Shown: piece by piece, positions 52,765 through 62,061 of the stretch | Layout of the letters: the number at the start of each line of letters is the position of its first letter | Numbering within the stretch: position 1 is the first letter of the stretch | Assembly (NCBI GenBank): GCA_038748365.1 | Contig: JBCDIZ010000004.1 | Location: 246,582-310,581 of the forward strand | DNA: 64,000 bases | Origin: Alterisphingorhabdus sp038748365 | GTDB taxonomy: Bacteria > Pseudomonadota > Alphaproteobacteria > Sphingomonadales > Sphingomonadaceae | Direction: 5' to 3' | Program-made: the position numbers and the translations under genes | The notes under the pieces: model-generated | What the model saw: the letters and a program-made list of their open reading frames with translations, nothing else | The model's database searches: none | What the model was told of the DNA's origin: nothing

Positions 52765-52918
52765 ACTCATAAACAGGATGGATTGAGGTATGACATGGAA
52801 AGCTGCTCGGAGAGAGGGAAGCGCAACGCAATGTGGTGCATTGGGTAAGCTTTCCGACGTAGCGAGCAGCTTTCCATGTCAAAGCCATTTGGACGCCTCA
52901 ACCATCCTGTTTATGAGT
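52765..52918. repeat. 154-bp imperfect palindrome filling the gap between convergent genes
   Basis: The left arm 52765-52788 (ACTCATAAACAGGATGG-A-TTGAGG) pairs with 52896-52918. A second 19-bp segment, TGACATGGAAAGCTGCTCG at 52791-52809, pairs perfectly with 52863-52881. Unpaired bases between the arm segments (2 on the left, 14 on the right) make a bulge. The tip contains CAATG (52829-52833) and CATTG (52839-52843). It begins 3 bases after the ligase stop and ends 7 bases before the receptor stop. No ORF and no clear target duplication. It may be a MITE relic or a bidirectional structured terminator. Confidence 0.75.
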
Positions 52919-52925
52919 ATACGAC

Positions 52926-55355
52926 CTAGAATTGCGCATCCAATCGTATAGCCCAGGTGAAGGGATCGCCCAGGCCGACGATGGTTCCATTGACGAATGT
53001 GAAGTAGCTTTCATCGAGCAGGTTTTGGGCCACGGCACTGATCTGAAAATTCTCACTCAGCGCATAGCCTACTCGCGCATTTACCAGCGTGCGTGAGGGT
53101 CGCGTTAGCGTATCCAGATTGGCAGCACTGGTGAAAGCCGATCCCTCGTGATTCACATCAAGATTGGCAGACAGACCATTATTGCCTTGATAGGACATGC
53201 CTGCATTGAACGTAAATCGCGGCGCATTGGGGAAACGGTTGCCGTTGAAATTCGGGATATTTTCTCCGCCTATCGCAGCGCCAGGATTAAAAAATCCATT
53301 ATTGAAATCGACAAAATTGGCCACTGTATAGGCCGCTGATCCATAGATGGTGAATTCGGAAGTTAGCTTGTAACTCGCAGAACTCTCGATCCCGTACAGC
53401 TCTGATTGCCCGGCATTAACCGTTATACCGAAATTCTGCAGTGGCGGTGGCAAAGGCTGCACAACCTGCTGATCTGTCCAGTCAGAATAGTAAATATTGG
53501 TGCCGAGCTCCAAATCTCCTCCGAGTAGAGAGGCGCGTGCTGAAAACTCGTAATTCCACAAAAATTCGGGATCGAATTCCACCTGCGAGCCATCGGCTTG
53601 ATTGGTTTGCGAACCCCCGGCGCGATAGGCACGCTGGACCACGAAGCCGAGTCGTACATTGTCTGCAACCGCCCAGCGCAGACCCAATTTGGGCAGAAAC
53701 GCCTCATAGGTCGCGTCGAACTGTTCACTATTGGTACCTAGAAAAGGCGCGAAGGCGGCCTCAAACCCGGGCGGAATGAAGTTGACAGCAATTGTCTGGT
53801 CGCTGGTGTTGTCATTATTTTCAAAGTCGTAACGGGCGCCCACAAGCAGATCGAGCGTATCGGTTAAAGCGATATCGGCATCGGCAAAAATGGCGTAGTT
53901 TCTGGTTTCCTGAATGGGACGAATAACGCGGTCAAGAATCAACGCATCGGGCAGGAAACTGAAACCCGGAAGGGGAAGGGTATTCGCCTGTGACAGCAGA
54001 GTCTGTGCCGATGCGCTGTCGATGTCGGCAAAATAGAATCCCACTATGCCCTCGAACCCGTCAAAGTCGAGCCCAAGGCGCAATTCCTGAGTGAAAGCGC
54101 TGTCATCGATATCGGTCAACAGCACGGAAGCGGGTTCAGCGCTGTTATCCAGGTCTGAAGACCGCGACTGCGTGCTTTCCTGATAGGTAGTGATGGACTG
54201 TAGATTCAGTGTGTCGCTGATAGCCCAGTTCATATTGACGCTCTGCAGGAAAGTGCTGCCTTCAGCGAAGCTGTCGAGATCATTTTCAAACTCGCGCCTG
54301 ACCTCGCTTGGCGGTAAAATCGGACCGCCGTCGACGAAATTCGTTGATGATAAATTCCCCCCAAAGCCAATGCGATTTTCCGAATAGCTGGTGGTGGTGA
54401 TCACTGAAAAATCCGTGCTGGGATCAAAGCGCAGCTTGAAACGGGTGTTCCACAGCTGCGTTCTGTCTGAATTAATATCAAGGAAAGTGTTGGTTCTGAA
54501 ACCATCGGTTTCGCGATAATCGGCTGCGAGGCGGAAGGCGAGCACATCATCGATCAAGCCGCCGCCAATTGCCGCCGCGCCCCAAAGTTGACCTTGGTTT
54601 CCTACTTCCAAGCGTGCCTTCCCGCTCCAGTCATAGCTTGGGTCACCAGTGCGTATATAGATCGCCCCGGCCAGCGTGTTGCGCCCCAAATTGGTTGATT
54701 GCGGGCCAAGAAACACTTCTACCTGTTCAAGATCCCAGATGCCGGTGGGGCCGACATTCAGGTTGTTGAGCGAAAGCGGGCTGTCATCAAGGTAAACAGT
54801 CAGCGTTTCTCCATTGCCGCCGCTGGGTCCTCTCTGATCCACGCCGCGAACATTGAAGGTGCCGTTGTTCGAGGTCACGCCAGGAACGCGCTGGATAACA
54901 TCATCCAGATCAGCCACAGGTAGCCGCTCGATTTCTTCGCCAGTGGTGATCGATAAGCTGGAAGTCACATCAAGCCGATCAGTTACTTTGCGCAGGCCAT
55001 AGACACTAATCGCATCATCTGTTTCAGTTACAACAATCACATAGGAGCGGCTGGACAAGCGCTGTGCAGTGAGGCCGGTGCCGCTGAGCAGGCGTTCAAG
55101 CGCTTCCTCGATTGTCAGATCACCAGCGACAGCATTGCCTATCTGTCCGCTTGTAACGTCATCGGCCGCGACAATGGTCACGTCATAGCGGGCACCAAGT
55201 TCATTGAGTGCCTGCGCCAGAGGCTGTGTTTCTATCGTGACCGTCTGCTGCTCAGAGGTTTGCGCCAGTGCTGGCTGAGTGCCGGCAAACAAAGCCAGTG
55301 AAGATGCGGCAGCGAGAAAGACGTGGCGCAGCGGGTGACGAGGTGAACATGGCAT
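52926..55355 (-). CDS. TonB-dependent receptor with N-terminal STN signalling domain
   Basis: An 809-residue FecA-type outer-membrane transducer. After a signal peptide (SLALFAGTQPALAQ) comes an STN domain (VTIETQPLAQALNELGARYDVTIVAADDV, about 38-110), then the plug with VQRVPGVTSNNGTFNVRGVDQRGPSGG, and a barrel ending FTWAIRLDAQF. The STN domain contacts FecR in the periplasm. The matching FecR and ECF sigma genes lie just upstream on the same strand (55.5-57.1 kb), so this is one complete cell-surface signalling unit. Substrate unknown; a ferric chelate is typical. Confidence 0.92.
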   Translation of the reverse strand: MPCSPRHPLRHVFLAAASSLALFAGTQPALAQTSEQQTVTIETQPLAQALNELGARYDVTIVAADDVTSGQIGNAVAGDLTIEEALERLLSGTGLTAQRLSSRSYVIVVTETDDAISVYGLRKVTDRLDVTSSLSITTGEEIERLPVADLDDVIQRVPGVTSNNGTFNVRGVDQRGPSGGNGETLTVYLDDSPLSLNNLNVGPTGIWDLEQVEVFLGPQSTNLGRNTLAGAIYIRTGDPSYDWSGKARLEVGNQGQLWGAAAIGGGLIDDVLAFRLAADYRETDGFRTNTFLDINSDRTQLWNTRFKLRFDPSTDFSVITTTSYSENRIGFGGNLSSTNFVDGGPILPPSEVRREFENDLDSFAEGSTFLQSVNMNWAISDTLNLQSITTYQESTQSRSSDLDNSAEPASVLLTDIDDSAFTQELRLGLDFDGFEGIVGFYFADIDSASAQTLLSQANTLPLPGFSFLPDALILDRVIRPIQETRNYAIFADADIALTDTLDLLVGARYDFENNDNTSDQTIAVNFIPPGFEAAFAPFLGTNSEQFDATYEAFLPKLGLRWAVADNVRLGFVVQRAYRAGGSQTNQADGSQVEFDPEFLWNYEFSARASLLGGDLELGTNIYYSDWTDQQVVQPLPPPLQNFGITVNAGQSELYGIESSASYKLTSEFTIYGSAAYTVANFVDFNNGFFNPGAAIGGENIPNFNGNRFPNAPRFTFNAGMSYQGNNGLSANLDVNHEGSAFTSAANLDTLTRPSRTLVNARVGYALSENFQISAVAQNLLDESYFTFVNGTIVGLGDPFTWAIRLDAQF

Positions 55356-55383
55356 GATTGAACGAGTGCTCCATTAGATACTT

Positions 55384-55404
55384 TGCAACTGCCTCGCAGT
55401 TGCA
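55384..55404. promoter_or_regulatory. Perfect 8-bp-arm dyad upstream of STN receptor
   Basis: TGCAACTG-CCTCG-CAGTTGCA is a perfect inverted repeat 29 to 49 bases before the receptor ATG, in the 153-base gap after fecR. A second loose dyad around TGCAAAAATTTATTTGC lies near 55448. Candidate Fur-type or other operator for the receptor gene; no assigned binder. Confidence 0.4.
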
Positions 55405-55508
55405 CTCGCCATCAAGACTCATCGCGCTTCCAAAACGTCACATCAAATGCAAAAATTTATTTGCGCACCCGGCAAAGCGTTGAGAATTGGCCCTGTCACT
55501 CGGGTATG

Positions 55509-56519
55509 TCACTCGGGAATAATTGTGCGAACCCCGTCCCGTTCTTCTATCGTCACTGGCAGGGCGACATCAATGGCGTCCATAATAGCGCCGACCTCAT
55601 TGGCCTCAAACGACCCTGAGAGACGCAAAGAGGCAACCTGCGGATCGAGCGTTACAGGCCCGCCGCCAAGACGATTAATGTCCGCGATAACCTTGGACAG
55701 GGGAGCACTGACATATTCAAGACGCTCCGGTGCTGGCGCTTCATTGGGCTTGGTGATGCTTTGCGTCTTCACTGTATCTGTAAGGCGAACCGCCTCCACA
55801 CCGTCTTTTGTCAGGATCGCTTCACTTGCAGACAGAGAGATGCCGGCAAGGTCCGTGATAGCAGCCCCGGGCGGTAATATATCAACCGAACCTTGTGTTA
55901 CCCGTACTTCCAGTCCGTTATCTTGGAGTGATGTGCGAAACTGCGTCCCGGTCACACGGACCTGTGCAATGTCGGTCCGTACGATAAAGGGGCGCTTGGA
56001 GTTTGGCATCACCATGAAACGCGCAGACCCTTCGAGAAGGCGTATATCGCGGCGGTCGTCGAGATAGGCCATATCAAGCCGCGAGTTGGATGCGAGGCGA
56101 ATACGACTTTGATCGGGCAGCCGGATCGTCTTTGCCATACCATCTGATGTGACAAAATACTCCCGCTGCGGTGCTTGCGGTTCTGTGACATTGGACGGCC
56201 ACACCAGCCAGACAGTCAGTGTCAAGGCAATACAGGCAGCAATGGCGGCCGCCACTGCGCCCGATCCAAAGAAGTGCCAATTGTCGTTGGCATATTCACG
56301 CGGCAAAGCTTCGTCTGACTCATGCGCATCCAAGCCAGTCAGATCTACCCGCCCAAGCGCCCCCCATGTTGCTTCCGCTTCTGCCAGTGCCGCTTTGTGC
56401 GCAGGCTTGGCTTCAAGCCAGGCTTTGAATTCGCGGCGCTCATCGGCTGTCAGCCCTTCATCGAGCCGAGCCCGCCAAAGATGCGCATCACCATGTGTTC
56501 CGGTTCCTGCAGACGTCAT
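55509..56519 (-). CDS. FecR-type anti-sigma regulator (module 1)
   Basis: About 336 residues. The N-terminal DUF4880 domain (DAHLWRARLDEGLTADERREFKAWL) binds the sigma factor, one membrane helix near residues 90-110 (AAAIAACIALTLTVWLV) crosses the inner membrane, and FecR and a C-terminal DUF4974-like domain (VTLDPQVASLRLSGSFE) face the periplasm. The ATG at 56519 lies just after the sigma stop, with AAGGAG ten bases upstream. A longer reading from 56633 would overlap the sigma gene by more than 100 bases and is not supported. Confidence 0.9.
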   Translation of the reverse strand: MTSAGTGTHGDAHLWRARLDEGLTADERREFKAWLEAKPAHKAALAEAEATWGALGRVDLTGLDAHESDEALPREYANDNWHFFGSGAVAAAIAACIALTLTVWLVWPSNVTEPQAPQREYFVTSDGMAKTIRLPDQSRIRLASNSRLDMAYLDDRRDIRLLEGSARFMVMPNSKRPFIVRTDIAQVRVTGTQFRTSLQDNGLEVRVTQGSVDILPPGAAITDLAGISLSASEAILTKDGVEAVRLTDTVKTQSITKPNEAPAPERLEYVSAPLSKVIADINRLGGGPVTLDPQVASLRLSGSFEANEVGAIMDAIDVALPVTIEERDGVRTIIPE

Positions 56520-56520
56520 A

Positions 56521-57090
56521 TCAGCCTGACTCCTTGGCATCGCTATCGGGGTTTCGCCCGAGCGCTTCCGAAATTGCTGCCGTCGCGATGGCGATATGTC
56601 GGATCGCAGCCGTACGACTAACACCATATTCACGCCCTGCTGCCTCAGCCGTCATCCCTTCGACGCGCTTGGCGAGAAATATGTTGCGGCGTCTTTCAGG
56701 CATTTCTTGCAGAGTCCTCATCACCAAATCGAGTTCGTCTCTCGCTATCAAGACGCGTTCAGGGTCAAATTCGTCACATTCAAAAGCTGCGACCGATTTT
56801 TCAGCGTCGCCTATATGGCTTGAGCGCACAGTAAGCGCTCTCAATTCCGTCATCATAAGATTGCGCGCAGCGATCCAGGCATAGCCCTCAGGATCTTCGA
56901 TCCCATCAAGCCCTCCTCTGGCGCTCAGCTTTTCAAAGGTACGCTGTGCAATATCGTCCGGATCGGGTGGCCCCGAACCATAATTTGCCCGCAAACCCGC
57001 GACGAGTTGCCCGAAATAGCGATCATATAACTCGCCCAGTCGGCCATGCTGTATAGGCTGCAAAACGCTCTCTGCTCTCTTTCCGGCCAT
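56521..57090 (-). CDS. ECF sigma factor (module 1, FecI-like)
   Basis: About 189 residues. Region 2 covers LYDRYFGQLVAGLRANYGSGPPDPDDIAQRTFEKL, and region 4 covers LQEMPERRRNIFLAKRVEGMTAEAAGREYGVSRTAAIRHI, which includes the helix-turn-helix. The start at 57090 (ATG, MAGKRAES) is chosen; a TTG at 57111 would add seven residues. It is first in the order sigma-FecR-receptor on the minus strand. It is divergent from a paralogous sigma gene at 57319 across a 228-base gap in which no confident promoter was found. Confidence 0.9.
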   Translation of the reverse strand: MAGKRAESVLQPIQHGRLGELYDRYFGQLVAGLRANYGSGPPDPDDIAQRTFEKLSARGGLDGIEDPEGYAWIAARNLMMTELRALTVRSSHIGDAEKSVAAFECDEFDPERVLIARDELDLVMRTLQEMPERRRNIFLAKRVEGMTAEAAGREYGVSRTAAIRHIAIATAAISEALGRNPDSDAKESG

Positions 57091-57318
57091 ATCAGGCACA
57101 GTCTCGGGCAATAGGCGAAAACGGGTGGAAGACTGTGTCGGCTGACATAAAACTATTAAGCGGAAGGCTTTCCGGTTTCTTACGACGTGAATGCTGTTGG
57201 TTAAGCATAGTCAAAGCTTGCCCATGCTGCAATTGCGATTGATTATGAAAACGGGGCTAAAACGACCCTTCAAGCAAAAATGGATTTGGGCTATTGCGCC
57301 ATATATTGATCGCGCAAA

Positions 57319-57945
57319 ATGGCAGGAGATAATTCAGAGCAGATGCATTATCTCCAGCCATCAGACCCCGGCTGCGATGAGGAAACGTCCGAGCCAAGCG
57401 ACATCGCCGATAATGGTTCGCGCCTTATGTCGGCGTTTGAGCGGCTGCGGGCCAAATTGGCGGTCTGGCTGGAGCGTGAATTTGGCGGCGGGCCGCCTTG
57501 CCCGGAAGATGTGGTGCAGCAGACTTTCGCCAAGCTGGCCGAGCGCAGCGATCTTGATGCGATAGATAATCTAGAGGCCTATGCCTGGGCCACCGCGATC
57601 AATCTGGTGCGGCGCGAGAAGCGCGCACAGCGTATCGCCAATGCATATGTCGATGATCGCCGTCATGGCATCTGGGGAAATGAGCAGGATGACTTTGACC
57701 CGGAACGCCTGCTGCGCGCCCGGGAGGAGTTGCGCATTGTGGCGGAAGCTTTGCAAGCCATGCCTGAACGCCGCCGCACCATCTTCATGGCCTGCCGCTT
57801 TGACGGCTTGAGCCAGGAAGAGGCGGGCAAGCGCGCCGGGGTCAGCCGCAATGCAGCGGCGCGGCATATCGCGATTGCAACCCAGATGATCGCCGACGCG
57901 CTGAGCGCTTCTGAGGATCGTGTCAATGATAGGGGCGAGCCATGA
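57319..57945 (+). CDS. ECF sigma factor (module 2, FecI-like)
   Basis: A 208-residue sigma-70-family ECF factor. Region 2 is LRAKLAVWLEREFGGGPPCPEDVVQQTFAKLAER, and region 4 is LQAMPERRRTIFMACRFDGLSQEEAGKRAGVSRNAAARHI. It is clearly a paralogue of the divergent sigma at 56.5 kb, since the MPERRR...IF and SR.AA.RHIAIAT segments are shared. The ATG at 57319 lacks a clear Shine-Dalgarno; an ATG eight codons on has GGAG at a long distance. It overlaps the downstream FecR gene by 4 bases. Confidence 0.9.
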   Translation: MAGDNSEQMHYLQPSDPGCDEETSEPSDIADNGSRLMSAFERLRAKLAVWLEREFGGGPPCPEDVVQQTFAKLAERSDLDAIDNLEAYAWATAINLVRREKRAQRIANAYVDDRRHGIWGNEQDDFDPERLLRAREELRIVAEALQAMPERRRTIFMACRFDGLSQEEAGKRAGVSRNAAARHIAIATQMIADALSASEDRVNDRGEP

Positions 57946-59015
57946 TGCAGCCGGAAGCCAGGAGCATTGATGCTGAGGCGCATCTCTGGCGCGCGCGCAA
58001 GCATGAGGGCCTGAGCGCCGATGAACAGGCGGAATTTCAGGCCTGGTATGATGCCGACCCGGCGCATGGCGAGGCCTATGCCGAGGCGCTGCTGCTCTGG
58101 GTAGGAACCGGCCTGCCGGGTTATGAGGCTGACCTGAAAAGCGCCATGGCTGACCTTGCCGCACAGGATGATCCCGAGACGCTGGATGATCCTGAAGCAA
58201 AAGAGGAGACTGAGCCATCAGAAACGCTTTCCTATCCAGCGACAGCCTATCAGGACAACCGCTGGACAGGCCGCTTTGTCGCCGGGATCACCGCGATAGC
58301 CGCCTGTCTGATAGCCGCGATTTCATTGGGCTATCCCGACATGCTTTTCGGCGACAAATCACCAGAATATACGCGTTATACCAATGAAGATAGCGGGGCC
58401 AAACAGATCAGACTGACGGATGAGACGGTGATTACATTGGGCCGGGGCGCGGTGCTGGAGCTTGCCTTGAGCGATACCGAACGCCGCGGCAGGTTGATTG
58501 ACGGCGATGCATTTTTCAACGTCACATCCGATCCATCGCGCCCCTTCACTGTCGCTACCGATCATGCCGATATCGTGGTGATCGGCACCAGTTTTGATCT
58601 GCAATTGCAGCGTGAAGCCTTGTCGGTTGCTGTCGGCAAAGGCTCGGTGCGCGTCAGTCATGATGATGGCAATACGACAGAGGCAGGTGGACAAAGTCTG
58701 GCCCTGAGCGCCGGCGAAGCGGTGGAGGTGTCAAAGACCGCCGGGTTTGGCGAAGTTACCGCGGTTTATCCGGCCGAGCTGGGGGCATGGCGTATCGGTA
58801 GGCTGATCTATCGCAATGCACCGCTGAGCGAAGTTGTTGCTGACCTCAATCGCTATGGCAAACAGCGTGTCACGCTTGACCCGGCGGCTGGTGATTTGAG
58901 GATCAACGGTACGTTCGAGATCAATAATATGGAATTTCTGCTCGACGGCCTCAGCCGCAGCCTGCCGGTCAGGATCGAGCAAGATGATGAGACAATCTCT
59001 ATTATTGCCGAGTGA
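57942..59015 (+). CDS. FecR-type anti-sigma regulator (module 2)
   Basis: 357 residues with the same domain order as module 1. DUF4880 (EAHLWRARKHEGLSADEQAEFQAWY) comes first, then an acidic insertion at about 65-100. A membrane helix (FVAGITAIAACLIAAISLGY) follows, and the periplasmic FecR domain (VTSDPSRPFTVATDHADIVVIGTSFDL) and DUF4974-like end (VTLDPAAGDLRINGTFEINN) complete it. It is translationally coupled to the sigma gene (ATGA). It passes the receptor signal at 59.4-62.0 kb to the ECF sigma factor. Confidence 0.92.
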   Translation: MMQPEARSIDAEAHLWRARKHEGLSADEQAEFQAWYDADPAHGEAYAEALLLWVGTGLPGYEADLKSAMADLAAQDDPETLDDPEAKEETEPSETLSYPATAYQDNRWTGRFVAGITAIAACLIAAISLGYPDMLFGDKSPEYTRYTNEDSGAKQIRLTDETVITLGRGAVLELALSDTERRGRLIDGDAFFNVTSDPSRPFTVATDHADIVVIGTSFDLQLQREALSVAVGKGSVRVSHDDGNTTEAGGQSLALSAGEAVEVSKTAGFGEVTAVYPAELGAWRIGRLIYRNAPLSEVVADLNRYGKQRVTLDPAAGDLRINGTFEINNMEFLLDGLSRSLPVRIEQDDETISIIAE

Positions 59016-59077
59016 TAAGCGGCTGGCTGTCCAAGTGTGTTTTCACGCAAAGACAGGCATAATACAGACTGTTTCAG

Positions 59078-59273
59078 ACCCACCCCCAGCCCCTCCCGCA
59101 AGTGGGAGGGGGGAATTAAGAGACGTCCCTCCCGCAGGCGGGAGGGGAGTATAAGGCAAAGCCCCTCCCGCAAATAGAAGGGAGCTGAAGACAAAACCCC
59201 TCCTATGAGCGCAATGGCAGTAGTTTGCGCGACACAGTTCCCCTCCCGCTTGCGGGAGGGGTTAGGGGTGGGC
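59078..59273. repeat. Cluster of CCCCTCCCGC palindromes inside a larger inverted repeat
   Basis: Four palindromic units of the form CCCCTCCCGC-n-GCGGGAGGGG, two degenerate, lie at about 59090-59113, 59127-59147, 59162-59184 and 59240-59261. The outer ends, GACCCACCCCCAGCCCCTCC (59078) and the complement of GGAGGGGTTAGGGGTGGGC (to 59273), are inverted too. The 421-base gap 59016-59436 between fecR and the receptor holds this cluster, a poly-A tract near 59340 and a Fur-like site, but no ORF. RNA copies would fold into strong hairpins between sigma/fecR and the receptor and could partly terminate transcription. Confidence 0.8.
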
Positions 59274-59397
59274 ATGATGCTTTCAGCTTCACGAGCGCCA
59301 ACAAACTTTGTGCCAAAAACCGCCCCGCCTAAAAAATTCTAAAAAAATTTCCCGATCATGTGGCGTTTTGCCTGCCCAGTGGATCAACAGGTTAGAG

Positions 59398-59416
59398 ATT
59401 GCATTTCATTTGCAAT
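59398..59416. promoter_or_regulatory. Fur-like dyad upstream of second STN receptor
   Basis: ATTGCATTTCATTTGCAAT: arms ATTGCA/TGCAAT around 7 bases, ending 20 bases before the receptor ATG. It shares the core TTGC-nnn-TCATT-nn-CA with the site upstream of the heme monooxygenase (34117-34131). Iron-dependent repression is a reasonable inference. Confidence 0.45.
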
Positions 59417-59436
59417 AAGAAGTCCAGGGGAATTTG

Positions 59437-61980
59437 ATGATTGTACATCCACGCCACATGTTCACACGCTCATTTCTGTGTGTCGCTTCGGCCATCGCGC
59501 TTGTCAGCCAGGCCGCGCCAGCGCTGGCGCAAGGTTCGCAGGCACAGCAGGTGACGATAGAGGCACAGCCGCTCGGCGATGCCCTGCTCGAAGTGGGCCG
59601 ACGCTATGGCGTATCAATCATCGCGGCGGAAAATCTGACCCGCGGCAAACGTGCGCGGCGCGTAACCGGTAGCCTCAACGCCGAACAGGCCATCGCCCGA
59701 CTGCTGCGCGGCACCGGACTAAGCTATGAGCGCTCCAAAGGCGGCTTTGTGGTGATGCCGGAGCAGGCTACAAGAAGCCCCGAGCCGAGACAGGTACCTA
59801 CTGCAGCCACCGAACAGCAGCCATATGCAGCCCCTGAAATCATCGTCACCGGCACCAAGAAGAACCAGTCGATTCAGGATACCCAGACTTCTGTCACAGT
59901 TGTAACCAGTGAGCAGATTGAGGAACGCGCGCTGTTCAATCTGCAAGATATTGTGCTACGTACTCCAAACCTCTCAACCGGTGGCGCCAGTCTTAACGAG
60001 ATTTCGATACGTGGAATCAACTTTGGTGGCGTAGGCGGTGGTGGCATTGGTGCTACTGGCAATATTTATATTGATGGCGCACCCAGTTCCTTCAATGCAA
60101 ATGTGGGTGCTGCAAATCTTTGGGATGTTGAACAGGTTGAGGCATTGCGGGGACCGCAATCCACCGTTCAAGGGCGGAATGCTTTGGCAGGGGCCATTAT
60201 CTTGCAAACCGCCGATCCCAAATATGACTTTGGCGCGGATGCCCGCGTCCTGATTGGTAATGAAAATTCGCGGCAATATTCTGGCGCTGTGACGGGGCCG
60301 ATCATTGCTGACCAGCTCGCATTCCGTGTATCCGCCGATTATCGGGAAGTTGACTTTGAAGTCATCAACCAAAACAATGGAGATAATACACGATTTCAGG
60401 ATGGTTTGACGCTGCGCGGTAAGTTACTCTTTGAACCCAAGGGACTAGAACGTCTCAGGCTGGAAGTCACCGGCGAATATACAGAAACTGACATTGGAGA
60501 TAACAATATTACTCGCGCCCCCGTTCCCATTAGTGATCCTGCGTTTGAGGATTTCGATCCCTTCGGAGATGAAACCTTTGCCCTCGGTAGAATTTTCACT
60601 GGTATCGAAACGACTCGCTTCATTGCCGATATCGACTATGAGCTCAGTGATATTTGGAGCGTTCAGGTTCTTGGCACCTATGAGGATGCTGAAAGGGCAA
60701 GTGAGCTGGGTTTTGGTGATACTACTTTGGATATTTCTGAAACCTACACAGCCGAATTGCGTGCCAATTTTGAATATGACGGTATAACAGGTTGGGTCGG
60801 GGGTTATTTTTTCGATCTCACGACAGATACGTTTAGAAGATTTGCAGATACTCCCGTTGCATTCCCGACGATTCCCGTCAATGCGTCACAATCTTTAGTT
60901 GTCGATGTCACAGGACTTTCTTCACAAAACTATGCTTTGTTCGGAAATGTAACTTTTGAATTGACCGATAAGCTCAAGATCAATCTTGGTGCCCGTTATG
61001 ACTGGGAAACTCTTGATCTTCCAGACTTTGTTTCTTCATTTGAGGTGACTCCAGCCGATTGCATTATCGATCCGGCCTTCCCAGAATCCGGTGGACAATT
61101 ATGTTCTGAATTTTTGAGCAATTTCGGATCCGAATTCGCAGGTATAGACACAAGCTTTGAAGCATTCCTACCAAGTGGTACCATCATTTATGATTTTGAT
61201 GATGATCGCTCTCTTTCTTTCACCTATTCGCGTGGCTATCGTGCAGGTGGTGTGGATTTTACATTCACAAACAATCTCAATGTTTATGATCCTGAATATC
61301 TCAACAATTATGAGCTCGCATTCCGCAGTGCATGGCCAGATGCTGGCATTACCGTCAATGCCAATATCTTCTATTCGGAGTGGACCGATCAACAAATCGT
61401 TGTACCACAAACACTTGCTCCTGGTACTATCGACAATATCACTCTTAATGCTGGAGAATCGGAGCTTTACGGGGTGGAACTTTCAGCAGATGCCAAAGTG
61501 ACTAGCAAGCTTTCGGTATTTGCCAATATGGGCCTATTGTGGACAGAGTTTACTGATTTTCCGTTCGCAGTTGATGAGAATGGTGATCCGGTTAATCCGG
61601 CTGATCCGCAGTTCGCAAATCTCGCCGGGAATCGTTTTAATACTTCGCCGCGCTTCAACGCATCGGCGGGCGCGACCTATCAGGATGATAGTGGCTTATT
61701 CGCGAATACCAACATCAGCTATTCCAGTACCCAATTCTCAGATGTCGTAAATCTGGACCGGGGGGACGATCTATTCTTGGTCAATGCCAGAGTGGGGTAT
61801 GACTTTGGCAATTTTGTTCTTGCCGCCTTTGTCGATAATCTCTTTGATAGTCGGGCAGTACTTAGACAAGATACGTTGAACGTCCTACCTGACGTGGGCT
61901 TTGTGCAAGAAGATCCCATCCCGTTATTCATAGTGAACGAACCGCGTCTGTTTGGAGTGGAGGCGCGGATGCGGTTTTGA
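59437..61980 (+). CDS. TonB-dependent receptor with STN domain (module 2)
   Basis: About 847 residues. The signal peptide (SFLCVASAIALVSQAAPALAQ) precedes an STN domain (VTIEAQPLGDALLEVGRRYGVSIIAAENL), a linker, the TonB box/plug (EIIVTGTKKNQSIQDTQTSVTVVTSEQIEE) and a barrel ending FGVEARMRF. The ATG at 59437 has CCAGGGGAA upstream; the longer reading begins at a TTG one codon earlier. From about 60.3 kb the codon use is visibly more AT-rich than in the STN and plug, which may mark exchange of the barrel. It is followed by a small membrane protein and a PepSY protein. Confidence 0.92.
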   Translation: MIVHPRHMFTRSFLCVASAIALVSQAAPALAQGSQAQQVTIEAQPLGDALLEVGRRYGVSIIAAENLTRGKRARRVTGSLNAEQAIARLLRGTGLSYERSKGGFVVMPEQATRSPEPRQVPTAATEQQPYAAPEIIVTGTKKNQSIQDTQTSVTVVTSEQIEERALFNLQDIVLRTPNLSTGGASLNEISIRGINFGGVGGGGIGATGNIYIDGAPSSFNANVGAANLWDVEQVEALRGPQSTVQGRNALAGAIILQTADPKYDFGADARVLIGNENSRQYSGAVTGPIIADQLAFRVSADYREVDFEVINQNNGDNTRFQDGLTLRGKLLFEPKGLERLRLEVTGEYTETDIGDNNITRAPVPISDPAFEDFDPFGDETFALGRIFTGIETTRFIADIDYELSDIWSVQVLGTYEDAERASELGFGDTTLDISETYTAELRANFEYDGITGWVGGYFFDLTTDTFRRFADTPVAFPTIPVNASQSLVVDVTGLSSQNYALFGNVTFELTDKLKINLGARYDWETLDLPDFVSSFEVTPADCIIDPAFPESGGQLCSEFLSNFGSEFAGIDTSFEAFLPSGTIIYDFDDDRSLSFTYSRGYRAGGVDFTFTNNLNVYDPEYLNNYELAFRSAWPDAGITVNANIFYSEWTDQQIVVPQTLAPGTIDNITLNAGESELYGVELSADAKVTSKLSVFANMGLLWTEFTDFPFAVDENGDPVNPADPQFANLAGNRFNTSPRFNASAGATYQDDSGLFANTNISYSSTQFSDVVNLDRGDDLFLVNARVGYDFGNFVLAAFVDNLFDSRAVLRQDTLNVLPDVGFVQEDPIPLFIVNEPRLFGVEARMRF

Positions 61981-62061
61981 CTGCTGTTTGAAGCCGAAAT
62001 TCGGTCGCTGTTGGCAAATAAAAGGACTGTCCTAAAACCGCCGGATATGGCACGGAGCAGT

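Noticed and set aside
55447..56067. 206-codon open frame opposite fecR of module 1
   Set aside because: Antisense to a clear FecR domain; composition typical of a reverse-frame shadow.
59078..59273. CRISPR-like array
   Set aside because: Units are palindromic, differ in spacing and sequence, and have no uniform spacers or cas genes nearby.
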